Below are positions 34,901-45,580 of a stretch of DNA of 64,000 nt, piece after piece (the first letter of the stretch is position 1; each line of letters begins with the position of its first letter). The stretch spans positions 25,861,001-25,925,000 of the forward strand of contig CM065397.1 in assembly GCA_033060915.1 (NCBI GenBank), in the 5' to 3' direction. The notes beneath the pieces were generated by a model. It ran no database searches. It saw only the letters and a list, made by a program, of their open reading frames with translations, and was not told where the DNA came from. The position numbers were made by a program, and so were the translations under genes. Source of the stretch: Euryodendron excelsum (lineage: Eukaryota; Streptophyta; Magnoliopsida; Ericales; Pentaphylacaceae).

Positions 34901-36541
34901 TGATTGAATAATAGACATTTTCAAAAAAATGCTAGCATGACATACACAAATGTGTCATCATGACCTATTTTAGTTTCTAATGATGTGTATATTGTTCATG
35001 ATTGTTGAACTTCATAAACTGGCAGTCACACAATATTTCATGGGCTTAGGTGCAGCGTTGTCTGGCCAGATTTTCCTAATTTTTGAATTTCAAGGACGGC
35101 CATTCCCATTTATCTCCATAACCCTAGGTCAAAACGAAGTACCGTTAAACATAGCATGTCTGTAACAGGTGGTTCACTATTTATATGTCTATGTGACAAA
35201 AACACAGGAGTTTCACATGGAGAAACCAACTGAAAAAGTTATGATGAAAATGCAACTTTCTCCTGTTTTCCTTTGTTGGAAATGCTTACGAATTCATATA
35301 TGACATCAGTGTGAGCAGTAGTCCAATGGCTATGCACATGTCGTACAACTTGGTTATGTGATGGGGTAGTTCACTGCTAAAATACCTATGCAACAAAAAC
35401 AAATGAAGAAACTAAATGGGAAAAGTATGGTGAAAATGCAATTTTCTCCTCTTTTCCTTTGTTGGAAACACCTATGTATGCATATATGACAGTAGTTTCA
35501 GAGGTAGTTTGACGCCTATATATTTTGTGCAACATGATTATGTTACACATTTGAAGTGTCCATGTAACTTAAGATATGCACATGCGCATTTTCATTTGCT
35601 TTTGAAACTAAATCCCATTTTACCTTTTTTTTTCTGAATGTCCAACTTAAATTGTTTAGAAAAATTGGTTGAATTTTGTTGGAATGCTGAAACTTCTTTT
35701 AATGAGAGCAGAAGTTTTAATATGTCGTGAGCTTCACATGGGAACCTCTTTGTTTGCCAAGAAGCATGCCACTAATAGCTGTGATGCAGGAAATAGCTTT
35801 TAGTGGCTATTGGTGGCAGAATCAGTTGGAAGCCCCTATTTAAGATACAATTTATGAGGAGACTTTGGGTTTGCCTTAGAGAGCCGCCCTCATTTTTTCT
35901 TTCATCTAACTTGTATCACCATTTTCTAAATGAAATATTTAACTGCTAACTTTTTAATTAAAATTGCAGGAGGAAAAGGTTGACAGCTCTCTAGAGTTTC
36001 TTATTCTTGCAAGTGATGGACTATGGGATGTTGTAACAAATGAGGTTTGCCAAATTTGCTTTTCTTTCTCATATATATTTTTTAAAGTCTATATGACACT
36101 CCTCTGTTTGGAGGAGGGTGGATTCTGTCTTACTTGTAGGATTTCCTTTGCACTCCGCCTCATAAAATAATTTTTGTACAATTGGATCTAGCCTTCTATT
36201 TCCTGTTTATCAAGTTATGTGTTACTTGTTATTAACCTTGTTTGAAAGATCAATATTTCTTTAATTCAAACAAGGGTGCTTCGATTGCCATTCTTTGAAC
36301 TCTGGTTTTTGTAATACATTTTTCCCAGGAGGCTGTTGCAATGGTTAAACCAATCCAAGAGCCAGAGGAGGCGGCAAAGAGGCTGATGCAGGAAGCATAT
36401 CAGAGAGGTAGTGCTGATAACATTACTATTGTAATTGTACGTTTTTTGGCCAACCAAGGGGCATCTTCTCTTAGCGGCTCTGGTAAAGAATCTTCTCCTA
36501 GCTTAGTGCTCGGGTCTGGTTCCCTTCCCCGTGAAAGCTGA
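28293..36541 (+). CDS. Protein phosphatase 2C (PPM family), plant WIN2/PP2C59-like, 8 coding exons
   Basis: Mg/Mn-dependent Ser/Thr phosphatase. Exons, joined by GT-AG introns with consistent phase: 28,293-28,372; 32,151-32,278; 32,759-32,857; 32,959-33,117; 34,597-34,683; 34,782-34,873; 35,970-36,044; 36,329-36,541. Together they give 310 residues plus TGA. Motifs: SSMEDFYE (44-51, metal-binding E/D), GVFDGHGG (66-73), [10 protein letters not shown], the Gly-rich [21 protein letters not shown] (230-235) and GSADNIT (267-273); all expected acidic metal ligands are present. The start MGYLNSVL and overall length match, from memory, the Arabidopsis At4g31750 (WIN2)/At5g10740/At5g24940 group; which of these is orthologous cannot be decided. 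No signal peptide or membrane segment, so cytosolic/nuclear is likely. Looks intact. Intron 1 is 3.8 kb; introns 4 and 6 hold repeats. The 5' leader probably starts near 27,700 and contains introns. Confidence 0.95.
31859..31899 (+). repeat. CT microsatellite in PP2C intron 1
   Basis: (CT)n of about 20 units. A shorter CT tract lies at 28,385-28,402 just after the intron donor. The remaining 3.8 kb of intron 1 shows no coding sequence; a degraded TATCGGCCGTTATGGGC repeat lies near 30,155-30,300. Confidence 0.9.
33174..34253. mobile_element. 1.08 kb foldback/TIR element in PP2C intron 4
   Basis: The ends are inverted: the left end has GAGTTTTTTTATTTATC and AAACCCAG, and the right end gives GAGTTTTTTCCAAACCCAGG on the complement. 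Inverted similarity continues for about 200 bp (for example GACTTTAGGCTGAAGTC left, GACTTCAGGCTGAAGTC right). The flanks share ATAGAGC (33,167-33,173 and 34,257-34,263), a probable 7-9 bp duplication. No coding capacity. Long TIRs with an 8-9 bp duplication suggest a Mutator-like or foldback element. Confidence 0.7.
35170..35560 (+). repeat. 197-bp tandem duplication in PP2C intron 6
   Basis: GTTCACT...ATGTGACAAAAACA...TTTCCTTTGTTGGAAATGC (from 35,172) is repeated with divergence from 35,369. Both units contain TATGACATCAGT/TATGACAGTAGT and the GCACATG...CAACTTGGTTATGT end. Confidence 0.75.
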
Positions 36542-36799
36542 GGCAGGTGGAAAACTATCGTACATGCCCTATGCTAGCTAATGTGCTGGTATACGGGCAT
36601 GAACTTTTCGGGCTGCTAATGCATAGTCAGCCATTAGGATAGAAGTGTATCTGAGAATGTAGCTAGCTAGAAATGTGTATGCTTAAAATTGTCAAAACTA
36701 CGTTTCCGTTTCAAGTGTTGTATATGCAGTTTAACACCTTTCTATTTTGAATGTCGTATATGCAGTTGTAAACATCTTCACTGGTCCTTACATGTGCAC

Positions 36800-37435
36800 T
36801 AAAAGTGTGTGCATGGGTCGAGTCCGTGCTAAACCCAGAATCGACTCAATCTTGATTGGTTCTATATTTTTGGACCCAGATCAAATGGATCCTTCCATCA
36901 GTGTGCATGGGTTGGGTCGAGTTGGGTCCATCCTTAATCTAGAACCGAATCAATCATTCAATGGAACCGAACGGAATCAACTCGACTCTGTTCGGGTTGG
37001 TTCGGTTTGATTTCATGCCATAGCTTGGTTCGGATTTATATCGGGTTGGGTCGGTTCTATTTTTATTGTATAGTTTAACTTTTTTATTTAAAAAATTAAA
37101 ATAATAGGATAGGTTTTGCATTCTTAATTTTTCAAAAAATAAAAAATAACATATAAACACAAATAAACAATTATTAAGTGTAAATAACAATGATCTAGTA
37201 GCATATATAAAAAATATATAGACTTTTATGAGATATATAGTTTAGGTCTTGGTTCAGATCTACGATTGGTATGGTCATTGCGGTTCAGAAATTGTGGAAT
37301 TGAGAATCGAATCGAATTGATCAGGTTGGCATTCTTTAGATCAAGAATTGAACTGATACTTTGATATACTCGAATCAAATTGACCCAAACAGACCATGGT
37401 TCGGTTTCTGAGTTTTTCAATTTGTTTGTGCACCC
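36800..37435. repeat. GGTTCGG-rich degenerate repeat, copy 1
   Basis: Starts with GTGTGCATGGGTCGAGTCCG and is rich in GAACCGAATC and GGTTCGGTTTG motifs. It ends TTTGTGCACCCCTA, a terminus resembling TGCACCCCTA of plant hAT-type MITEs. It lies just downstream of the PP2C coding end, so it may overlap the 3' untranslated region. No ORF of note. Confidence 0.45.
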
Positions 37436-37915
37436 CTACTTCGATGGAACCAAACTGAATCGAGCCTAGTCGGTTCGGGTTGCTGCGGTTTAGTTTCATG
37501 TCTCAGAGTGGGTCGGGTCAAGATTAGGTTGGGTCGGGTTAGATCTGTTTTACTATGCAAATCATAGTTTGTTTATTTAAAAATAGGATTAATCTTGTAT
37601 CCTCGATTTATAAAAAAAATTGATAAAGCAACATACAAAAATAAACTAATCATAATTAAGTTCAAATAACCATCATTGAAAGACGTAATATACGCAGGCT
37701 TTTATAGTATGTATAAGATTGTGCCTTGGTTCAATTTTCGGGTTGGTTCGCTTCAGGTTCAGAAAATGCAAACTTGAGAAAAGAATCGAAATGATTGGGT
37801 TGATCCTTTTTGGACCTCGAACCAAATCTTTGATAAATTCTTAACCAAATTGACCCAAAGAGGTTGGGTTAGTTTGCTTATCGGAATTTTTGGTTTTTTG
37901 TGCACCTTTATGTAA
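37436..37915. repeat. GGTTCGG-rich degenerate repeat, copy 2
   Basis: Diverged direct repeat of about 36,955-37,435: 'gatggaaccaaactgaatcg', then GGTTCGGGTTG, an AT-rich middle with ACATACAAAAATAAAC, and the end GTTTTTTGTGCACC. The spacing suggests a tandem duplication or two adjacent insertions. Confidence 0.5.
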
Positions 37916-38750
37916 TTTTTTTTTTTTTTTTGGGTTCAGTGGAAAGAATTATAAGAAGAGTTGAAGTCAGAAGGGAATCTGAGAGAGAGGAGCTTAAAAT
38001 CCTGACCTTTTTATTAAAGATCAAAAACTCTGACCAACTAGATTAGTCTCACTGGTTACCTTTATGTAATTTACAACTAGATTAATCCCACTGATTACCT
38101 TTATGGAATTTACGCACGCATCAGGTTCAGTTTCTGATGATAATCCCTAGATAAGTATGAATGGGATCGAGGTTGAGTATTTCAAGCTTCTTTAAGCCCT
38201 TCTTAGAAATCTGGCTTGGTTAAGACGGTTCTGTAATAACATTGGCTGGCTGAAATGTGTCAAACATGCGTGTATCTGTTCGTGTTGGGATTTGGGAATG
38301 TCCATTTGCATTTGGTTTCGGTTTCATGGCAACTTTACAAAAGAGTAATGCGCAAATGCACAAATATAATTTAATTTGTACAAAATTTTAACATGATGGA
38401 CTGTTTGTGGTCTTTTTATTTTTTATATTTTTTGATATAAGGCAAAGGAAAAAAAGGTTAACTTCCACTCACATAAAACGACTCAATCATTGAGTCAAAC
38501 TTATTACTTGTAGGCTTTTTACTTTAAACCAAAACACTTATTATTTTAATTTATAATTTAAAAAATGTCACCACACCATCATTTGGTAGAGTTTTATAAT
38601 CATGTTTGATAACGGGGCATAACTCTGGGTGGGAGGACTAGAGACTGGCCAAATCAAATTTGGGAGAGATTATGATCACCTCCAGCGGCAGCAGCTGGCC
38701 AGCAATTCACAAGCATGACCATTGACATAAGCCATCTATGTACAACGCAA
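37916..38750. other. Intergenic DNA without recognised feature
   Basis: AT-rich, no coding signal. A T11 run is at about 37,919-37,931. Confidence 0.5.
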
Positions 38751-39812
38751 TAACCGTGCAGGTTGAGATCTCGGCAAGGGATATATCTTTAGCCTATGAG
38801 ATCTTTCGAGGTTGTCAACCCCCCGCCTTGATGGGTACAAGTGAATAGAAAGCACAAAATTTGGGTAGAAGTTGCTTATTTGATTTGTTTTTCCTTTTCG
38901 TTTGTGAGGCTAAATATTTCATATGGACCCAATAATGTCATGGTGATGTAGATGTGAAGCAAAAGAAGCTATAGGAAGGAAAAGGAAGGGGAGAGAGAGA
39001 GGGGAAAATTTTGAAGCTCTACGTCATTCTTATTCTCTTTTTCACCATACAGTTAGCCATTTTCTTTCTAAGTGAGTCCAAAAGTGGGTTTAAAACCTAT
39101 CTAACAAGGAGAACTTATTGCAATACGAGAGAAACAAGAATAACGTGGTGTTTCAAGAGTATTTGAATAATTTTTTGACTAAGAGAAGAAAGAATATTCA
39201 CTTGAATGCGGAAGTATACATAAGGTAGAGGCACCATAGCACCTCCCTGGCTTTTGCGCTATTCTCTTGTGTAAATATATAATGTACTGGTAAAAATATA
39301 TTCTATTGGCATAACTAAATAAAATATCAAAAACTTTGTATAATAATAGATTTTTTATTCTAGGCATTTTCTTGTACGTCCTAATTCAATAAAATCAATA
39401 GTAAGTGGGTTTTTAAAAATCAATAGTTTGTGAGATTCTAGCGTGCACCCTCCAATAAGTGGGACTTACTTATTAAATACATGTAAAAAGACTATTTTAA
39501 AAACATTGAGTTCTACTTTAAGAGATGGTTAACGTATTAAAAAATAATTAATTTAATTTTTTCATTTTTTTGGACAACTTATACTGTAGATATCTAGGTG
39601 GGTCGTATGGAATTTGCTCCTTTTAAGGTGCTTTTCTTTTCACATTTTGAGTACTTATAAGAAATTGTTTTCTATTCATATTTTGCCGAGATGGAATAGA
39701 AGTTGATTTTTTTTTTTTTTAATGTAAAAATCTAGTCTTGCATCTTAATATGTTTGTCATGCTTAAACTTAAAAATAAGTGCAAAATTTTTTAAAAGATA
39801 TAATGTAAAAGA
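38750..39812. repeat. Degenerate dispersed repeat, unit A
   Basis: From about 38,990 it matches unit B (39,815-40,680) block by block: 'aacaagaataacgtggtgtt', the GCACCATAGCACCTCCC-like box, 'ttcgctccttttaaggtgct'-like and TCTAGTCTTGCATCTTAATAT. Its beginning (AGATCTCGGCAAGGGATAT, CTTTCGAGGTTGTCAACCCC) matches unit C (42,340-42,985). It is non-coding, probably the remains of an LTR element. Confidence 0.65.
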
Positions 39813-39814
39813 AG

Positions 39815-40680
39815 AACAGAGAGAGAGAGAGGGAGAGAGAGATCTTGAAGCACAATGTGACCTTTACTCTTTTCACAATGCAATGTGTCATCTCCTCGTT
39901 AGGCGACTTTGAAGTAAGTCTAGAACCATCCTAACACTAACTCATCGCATTGTATGAAAAACAAGAATGACGTGGTGTTCTTAGTGTATTTGAATAATTT
40001 TTCAATAGAAAGAGAAAATAATATTCACTTAGAATGTGAAACTACACATAGGGTGGGGGTACCATGGCAAATCCTCAGCTTTTGTACTATTCTTCTGTAT
40101 ATAACCATAACTATGTAATGTCTTAGTAAAAATCTATTTTACTGGCATTCCCAAGTGTAAAGCTATAACTCAATAAATTTATCAAAATCTTTGTATTGTA
40201 TACTATTAGTTCTAGCTATTTTTTATACATCCTAACTTAATAAAATCAACAGTATATGGGCTTTTTTAAATTAATAGTTTGTGGAAATCTATTGTGCATC
40301 CTCTAACAAGACTTGCCTATCAAATACACACAAAAAAAAAAAAAAAACAATTCAAAAAGCAACAAGTTCCACTTTAATAGATGTTTAATGTGTCAAGAAA
40401 TAATTAATTTATCTTCTTTTCTTTTTTTTTTTGTGGACAACTTATGTCATAGATATTTAGGCCGTAAGATTTATGGGTAACAATTTTTCTATATGCCCGT
40501 TGTATGGAGTTCGCTCCTTTTAAGGTGCTTTTCTTTTTATTATTTTCTAGTCGTATTTTACCAAGGTGTATATAAGTATTTTTTTTAATGTACAAATTTA
40601 GGCTTGCATCCTAATATATTTGTCATAGTTAAATTAAAAATAAGTGCAAAAAAAATTTTAAAATATAATGATTGTATAAA
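39815..40680. repeat. Degenerate dispersed repeat, unit B
   Basis: Direct, tandemly placed relative of unit A with similar order and spacing of blocks. A short GA tract separates the two. Confidence 0.65.
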
Positions 40681-41173
40681 ATTTGTTTAAAGTTTTAGCA
40701 CCCCAAAATAATATAACATTACTAAAAAAAACAAGGCACTTGCAACCTCGGAGAGCCATTGCCAAAGGTAGAAATGTCGTGGGAAATAGTATTTACAATG
40801 GCACTGCAACATGAAAAGGGAATTAGATTTTTTCGAATTTTGATAAAAACTTTGCAATAACATCCCTATATCTAAAATAAATTAAACAGAAAGCACTCCA
40901 TCAAGAATATGCAACCACTAGTGCTGTGTCTGACCTAAAAAAGTAAAAATAAAATACAATTTAAGACATAACAATTAACAACAAAACATATAATATATAT
41001 ATATATATATATATGAACGTGTAAGTAATCAATGAAATAAACCCATAAAATAAAATTGTAATTTATATCATACGATTGTGAAGTAACATGCTGGCCAACC
41101 GATTACCCACCGGTTCTAATGCCTTGATGAAGTATTTCTAAAAGAGAATGAGGTTTTCTCACATTTTTATAAA

Positions 41174-41636
41174 GGAGTAATTATACTTTATCTCTTTGTG
41201 GTTTAAGTTAAAATCAGATAACTCATCTGTGCTTTGAAAGTAAGCACATGACCCTTATGTGATTTTGACTTATCTACAAAATAGATAAAAATCGTTAGAT
41301 TTAACAGAAATTCTATCATAAATATATTTTTGTCATTTTATCTCTCCAAATTAGAACATAAAAAAGACGATTTACTGAAACAACAAAAAACAAAAAAAAA
41401 CCTTGACAAATAAGTCTTTATTTTGGCATAATAGGGTGAAATCATATTTTTGATGTTTTAAATTGAAGAGATAAAATAATTAAAATGCGTCTATAATATA
41501 ATTTTCGTTAAATCAAACAGTTTTCATATATTTTGTCGATAAGTCCAAACCATAGAGGGTCATGTGTTCACTTTTAAACCACAAAAAAATCATTTGATTT
41601 TAGCTAAAACTACAATAGGGTAAAGTATAATTACCC
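41174..41636. mobile_element. 463-bp MITE with 10-bp TSD (Mutator-like)
   Basis: The ends are inverted: GGAGTAATTATACTTTATCTC left; the complement of the right end reads GGGTAATTATACTTTACCCT. The inverted similarity extends over 100 bp (for example AAGCACATGACCCT and GAACACATGACCCT). Flanking duplication TTTTTATAAA at 41,164-41,173 and 41,637-41,646. Non-coding. A 9-10 bp duplication suggests mobilisation by a Mutator-like transposase. Confidence 0.88.
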
Positions 41637-41646
41637 TTTTTATAAA

Positions 41647-42340
41647 AACTTCGTAAAATTTAGACTCAATAGTTCTCCATCCACTTCTAACAATGTTCAT
41701 ATTAACTATTAGTCCCTTTACCAACTGGAGTTTTGGTAGAACAAGCTAAGCAAAATTACTTCTACTGCAACCTACAATAATAAGTAAAATGTTTTACCAA
41801 TATTAACACATAACTGTAATAAGTAATAAAATAAAATTTATACTGTAAATCCGAAATAGAGAATCAAGTAACAGTGTGGTTCTTTCCCATATGTTGCCCC
41901 ATGCCCAAACTATGTTTCGTGTCAAGTTTGAAAGGATGCCAAGGTTCTTTGGAGAATTTAATAAAATAAGAACTCACAATAGACAATTTTGAAAAATATG
42001 GTTGTAAATTTCTAATTTCACTAGTGTTATTTATGTGGCGCTCCGATTTTCTAATGAAAACCTAGGAAATCTAAACTCTTTTGTGGAAGAACTCTCCTCC
42101 GAAGAGTGAAAAAAAGTGAGGTAGGGTTTGACATCTTAAGTTTGATTTTGATAGGACTTTTTGAAAAAAAAATTTGGAGTCGCCATGGTCTTAACCAACC
42201 ACTTGAAACTGCATTTTGAACCAATTGTGCTTTTACCAAACTGCCCTTGACTTTCTTCTTTATTCTCTAATTGGACTTGTATCAAAGACATCTTTGTCAT
42301 TTTAGTCAACGACGAGATTGTCTTTGAGACGTCCTGCAGC
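41647..42340. other. Intergenic DNA with weak retroelement traces
   Basis: No gene. The stretch TTGGAGTCGCCATGGTCTTA (42,174-42,193) resembles the GGAGTCGCCA motif of LTR elements and may be a relic. Confidence 0.4.
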
Positions 42341-42985
42341 TCCCGCGGATGGGTAGAACTTGGTTAAGATCTCCGCAAGGGATATCTTTAGCTGGCCTAT
42401 AGGGTCTTTCGAGCTTATCAACCCCAGCCGTAGTGAAGTAGAAGTAAATAAAAAGGCACAAAGTTTGGGTGATCAAGAATGGAAATTGCACAAAGGCGCA
42501 GGCAGTCCAGAGTAGGGAGTAAAAGCGGCTTGATGGCTTCTCAAGAGGTCAATACAACCCTCATCTTGATTTCTTTTTCCCTTCTCTTGTTGGGACGCTG
42601 TATATATTTCAGATAGACTCAATAATGTTATGGTGATGTAGTTGTTAAAGAAAAATTATTAGAGGAAGGAAGCAGTGAGAGAAAGACAGAGCTCATTGCA
42701 TTGTCAGAAACACGAATGGTGTTGTGCTCCAAGAGCACTGAAAAATTTTCTAACAACCAAGAGAGGAAATATTATTCACTTGAATGTGGAACTACACATG
42801 GGGGTGGTGGGGGCACCATGGCACCTCCCCGGCTTCTGTACTATCCTGTGAAACAAAAATCAATTCTACTGACACACCCCAATTTAAAACTTAAAAGCTC
42901 TAACCCAATAAAATACCAAATCCTTTATCTATTAGATTACGGTATCCACCCATTTTTTCTTAATCAAACTGCAAAATAACCATGA
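42340..42985. repeat. Degenerate dispersed repeat, unit C
   Basis: Shares AGATCTCCGCAAGGGATAT, CTTTCGAGCTTATCAACCCC and CACAAAGTTTGGGT with unit A, then ATGGTGATGTAG and GGGCACCATGGCACCTCCCC with units A and B. Same orientation. Confidence 0.6.
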
Positions 42986-43397
42986 AAGAAATAGTACCTC
43001 CATAGACAAAAATAGAGTCCCATACACGTTATCTGGCATCTAAAATCATTGTAAAAGATCCAGCACTTCAAATATCAAATCTTTTTATTCCTTAGTTTTC
43101 TCCTGCTTACTCTCACATTCAAGATAGAACACATTAGCACCACTAATTATTGCTAAATTCCATCGTATTAAATGAGCAGCAATCCTACCAATCTTAACAG
43201 GGGAACATTTTCAGACACCCACAGGCCTTGCACCACTCACGCTGGTAACACACTTCCATAAGCAATTAACTCCAATCAGTCTTCTGCACCACCCATTAAA
43301 TGTGTGTGTACCCTGAGAAACAAGAGAATAAAATGCTAAAACTTCAGCAAACAATTTAACAATCCAGATGTAACATCTTTACGAAGGAAGCCTGTGT

Positions 43398-43485
43398 CTT
43401 ACCATTGTATGGAAGCCTAATCATCAGTAAATCATGGTCCGTCTTACTATTGTATGGAAGCCTAATCATCAGTAAATCATGGTCC
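43398..43485. repeat. 45-bp tandem duplication
   Basis: CTTACCATTGTATGGAAGCC and the following 25 bases are repeated immediately from 43,443 with one early change (CTTACTATTG). Near-identity implies a recent duplication. Confidence 0.9.
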
Positions 43486-43601
43486 CAGCTAGACCGCAAG
43501 AATCAGTTGCCAAAGCAGGAAGGCCGAAGATATTGGATTCAACAAGAACCTAAGCAAAAGACTCGGATATAGCCCACCATATCTAAGCCGGGCCTGCTGG
43601 C

Positions 43602-43826
43602 TCATCTATCCAAAAAACTTGAAAGTCTCGTTGTTCGAGTGTATGAAACCATGAATATTTCTTTCACTGTGTTTGCTTCTTTTTCCTGCTCACCAGTTAC
43701 AAGGTTTACGAGCTCTCCAGACACAATTCTTAACATTTCAATTGGCACATCTTGTATACCTGGTCCAATCTCATCATTGATGAATATGATTGGCCTGCTT
43801 CCATCATTCAACATACCTCAGCAGGA
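43602..43826 (-). pseudogene. Isolated coding-like fragment, product not recognised
   Basis: A - strand frame of about 70 codons reads PIIFINDEIGPGIQDVPIEM, then LVNLVTGEQEKEANTVKEIF and MVSYTRTTRLSSFLDR before a TGA. The composition is protein-like, with no low complexity, unlike the surrounding noise. No other exon is obvious on either side. It could be one exon of a gene whose remainder is lost or unrecognised, or retroelement debris. No function is proposed. Confidence 0.3.
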
Positions 43827-44309
43827 TGATTACAAATTTATAACTGAAACAATGCCCAGGCAAAATAAGTCACAATGTTCATAATCCAATTAGTAGGTAA
43901 AAGAACAATATATATTAAGAAGTGAATGATTAGAGAAACTCTAGGTAGCACCAGCTGAAGATATACGAGGGGAAGTTCTCTAACAACATTTGTTAATGAG
44001 GTTCAGAACAAGAGGAATGACAAAAAAGATAATGGGCAACATGCTGTGAAAAGATATGATATGTTGTAACAGAGAATATCACATAAAGAGGAATGGCGGA
44101 AAAGGAAAAGGATTCATGAAGCTGACCAGCTTAGTTGGGAGTTGGCACATTCTTGAGTCAAGTACACAAAAATAAATGCTGGTGAAAAAGGGTAAGTTAC
44201 GAGGCATGGAAAAGGACACAGTTTACAAGGAATACAACATGCCAATGGTTAACTCTTAGAAAGAAGGATATGAGCACAAAGAGGATATGCAATCTATTAG
44301 GCATGTATG

Positions 44310-44995
44310 CTAAGAAGCATAGACACAGACATGAGTGTCGGACACGATCCGTGCCAGACACATTGACATAGCAATTTTTAAAAAATGTAGGACACAACAC
44401 GGCAGGGACAAGACAAAAGAATATATTTTTATATTTTTTATATGTCATATATATAAATATTTTACAAAAGAAATAAAAAAGAATGCAAGATAACGACAAT
44501 TAAAATAAAAAAACAACATATTTTACTACGTAATCGCCAACAAATCATTCACAATTAATCAATTACATTCTATCAAAAATGATAAAGTAAACAAACAAAT
44601 TAATAAAAAAAAAGGTTGTTCCATCAATACATAATATTGTAAAGTCATAAGCTATTGAAAATATTAAAACGTCATTTTACTTCAACTATTCATCATCATC
44701 TAATATAAAATCCATAAAAAATACACAAAACAAATTAACCACAAATATTAGTAGCATACTTCTTTTTTTTTTCTTTTTCTTCTTCTTCTTCGATCCAACA
44801 ATTAGTTTTAAAATTTATAGTTGAGCCCCCCATGTCCCTACAGTGTCCAAAATATGACATGCGTGTCCAAGCCGTCTCCATGGAGCGTACAATGTAAAAA
44901 TAAATAAATAAAAAATCAAACACGTAAAATGAAGTGTCTGAAACGTGTCTACGAGTGTCTCACACGTGTCTCCAACGATGTGCCCGTACTTCCTA
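44310..44995. mobile_element. Dispersed non-autonomous TIR element, copy 1
   Basis: Begins CTAAGAAGCATAGACACAGA; the complement of its end is TAGGAAGTACGGGCACATCG. It is rich in GTGTCC/GGACAC near both ends and has an AT-rich middle. The flanks are similar (GCATGTATG and ACATGCATG). The second copy is at 51,688-52,490 in the same orientation. It has no coding capacity. The 8-9 bp flank similarity would fit a hAT or Mutator relative. Confidence 0.7.
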
Positions 44996-45572
44996 ACATG
45001 CATGCATCCAGGTACAATCACAAAATATGACAACTCATCTCCTTACAATGACTACTCACTTTTTTGATAAAGGAGATGTCCCACTCTCCATAAATGATTT
45101 GAGTATTTAATCATTTTACAGCAAATTATTCTTCCTTTTTTTTTTTTTTTTTTCTTAAGAACTACATTTGTGCTCATACTTACTGTAATTAGTAAGCAAA
45201 GATCTCCAAAAGTGGCCAACAACTGTCACCAGCAAGTCCAAAGTTGAAAAGTTCAGTTTAAAATCATAGAACTGTCCAAGTTTGTACAAGACACGAAGTC
45301 TACAAGTGTTAGTATAACAATATCAACGTAGATATGACTTTGTTGTAGAAAACTTGAGTGGCCCATAGAAAACTGACACCTAACGTATACAAATCACACA
45401 AATAGAAACTATTCAATTGTTCCGAGCAATTTTTTTTTCTATTGCCTTCCATAATTTTCTCTAATAGCCTCTTTTTCTTATGTTTTTGGTGTGCAGGGTT
45501 GTCTGTTCTCTTATACTGCTTTTTAAATTTACTTTCTTAACATATATTTTTGTAACTTCCCGTAACCATCTA
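44996..45572. other. Intergenic DNA without recognised feature
   Basis: No gene signal; T-rich run at 45,137-45,154. Confidence 0.5.
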
Positions 45573-45580
45573 TTTTTAAG

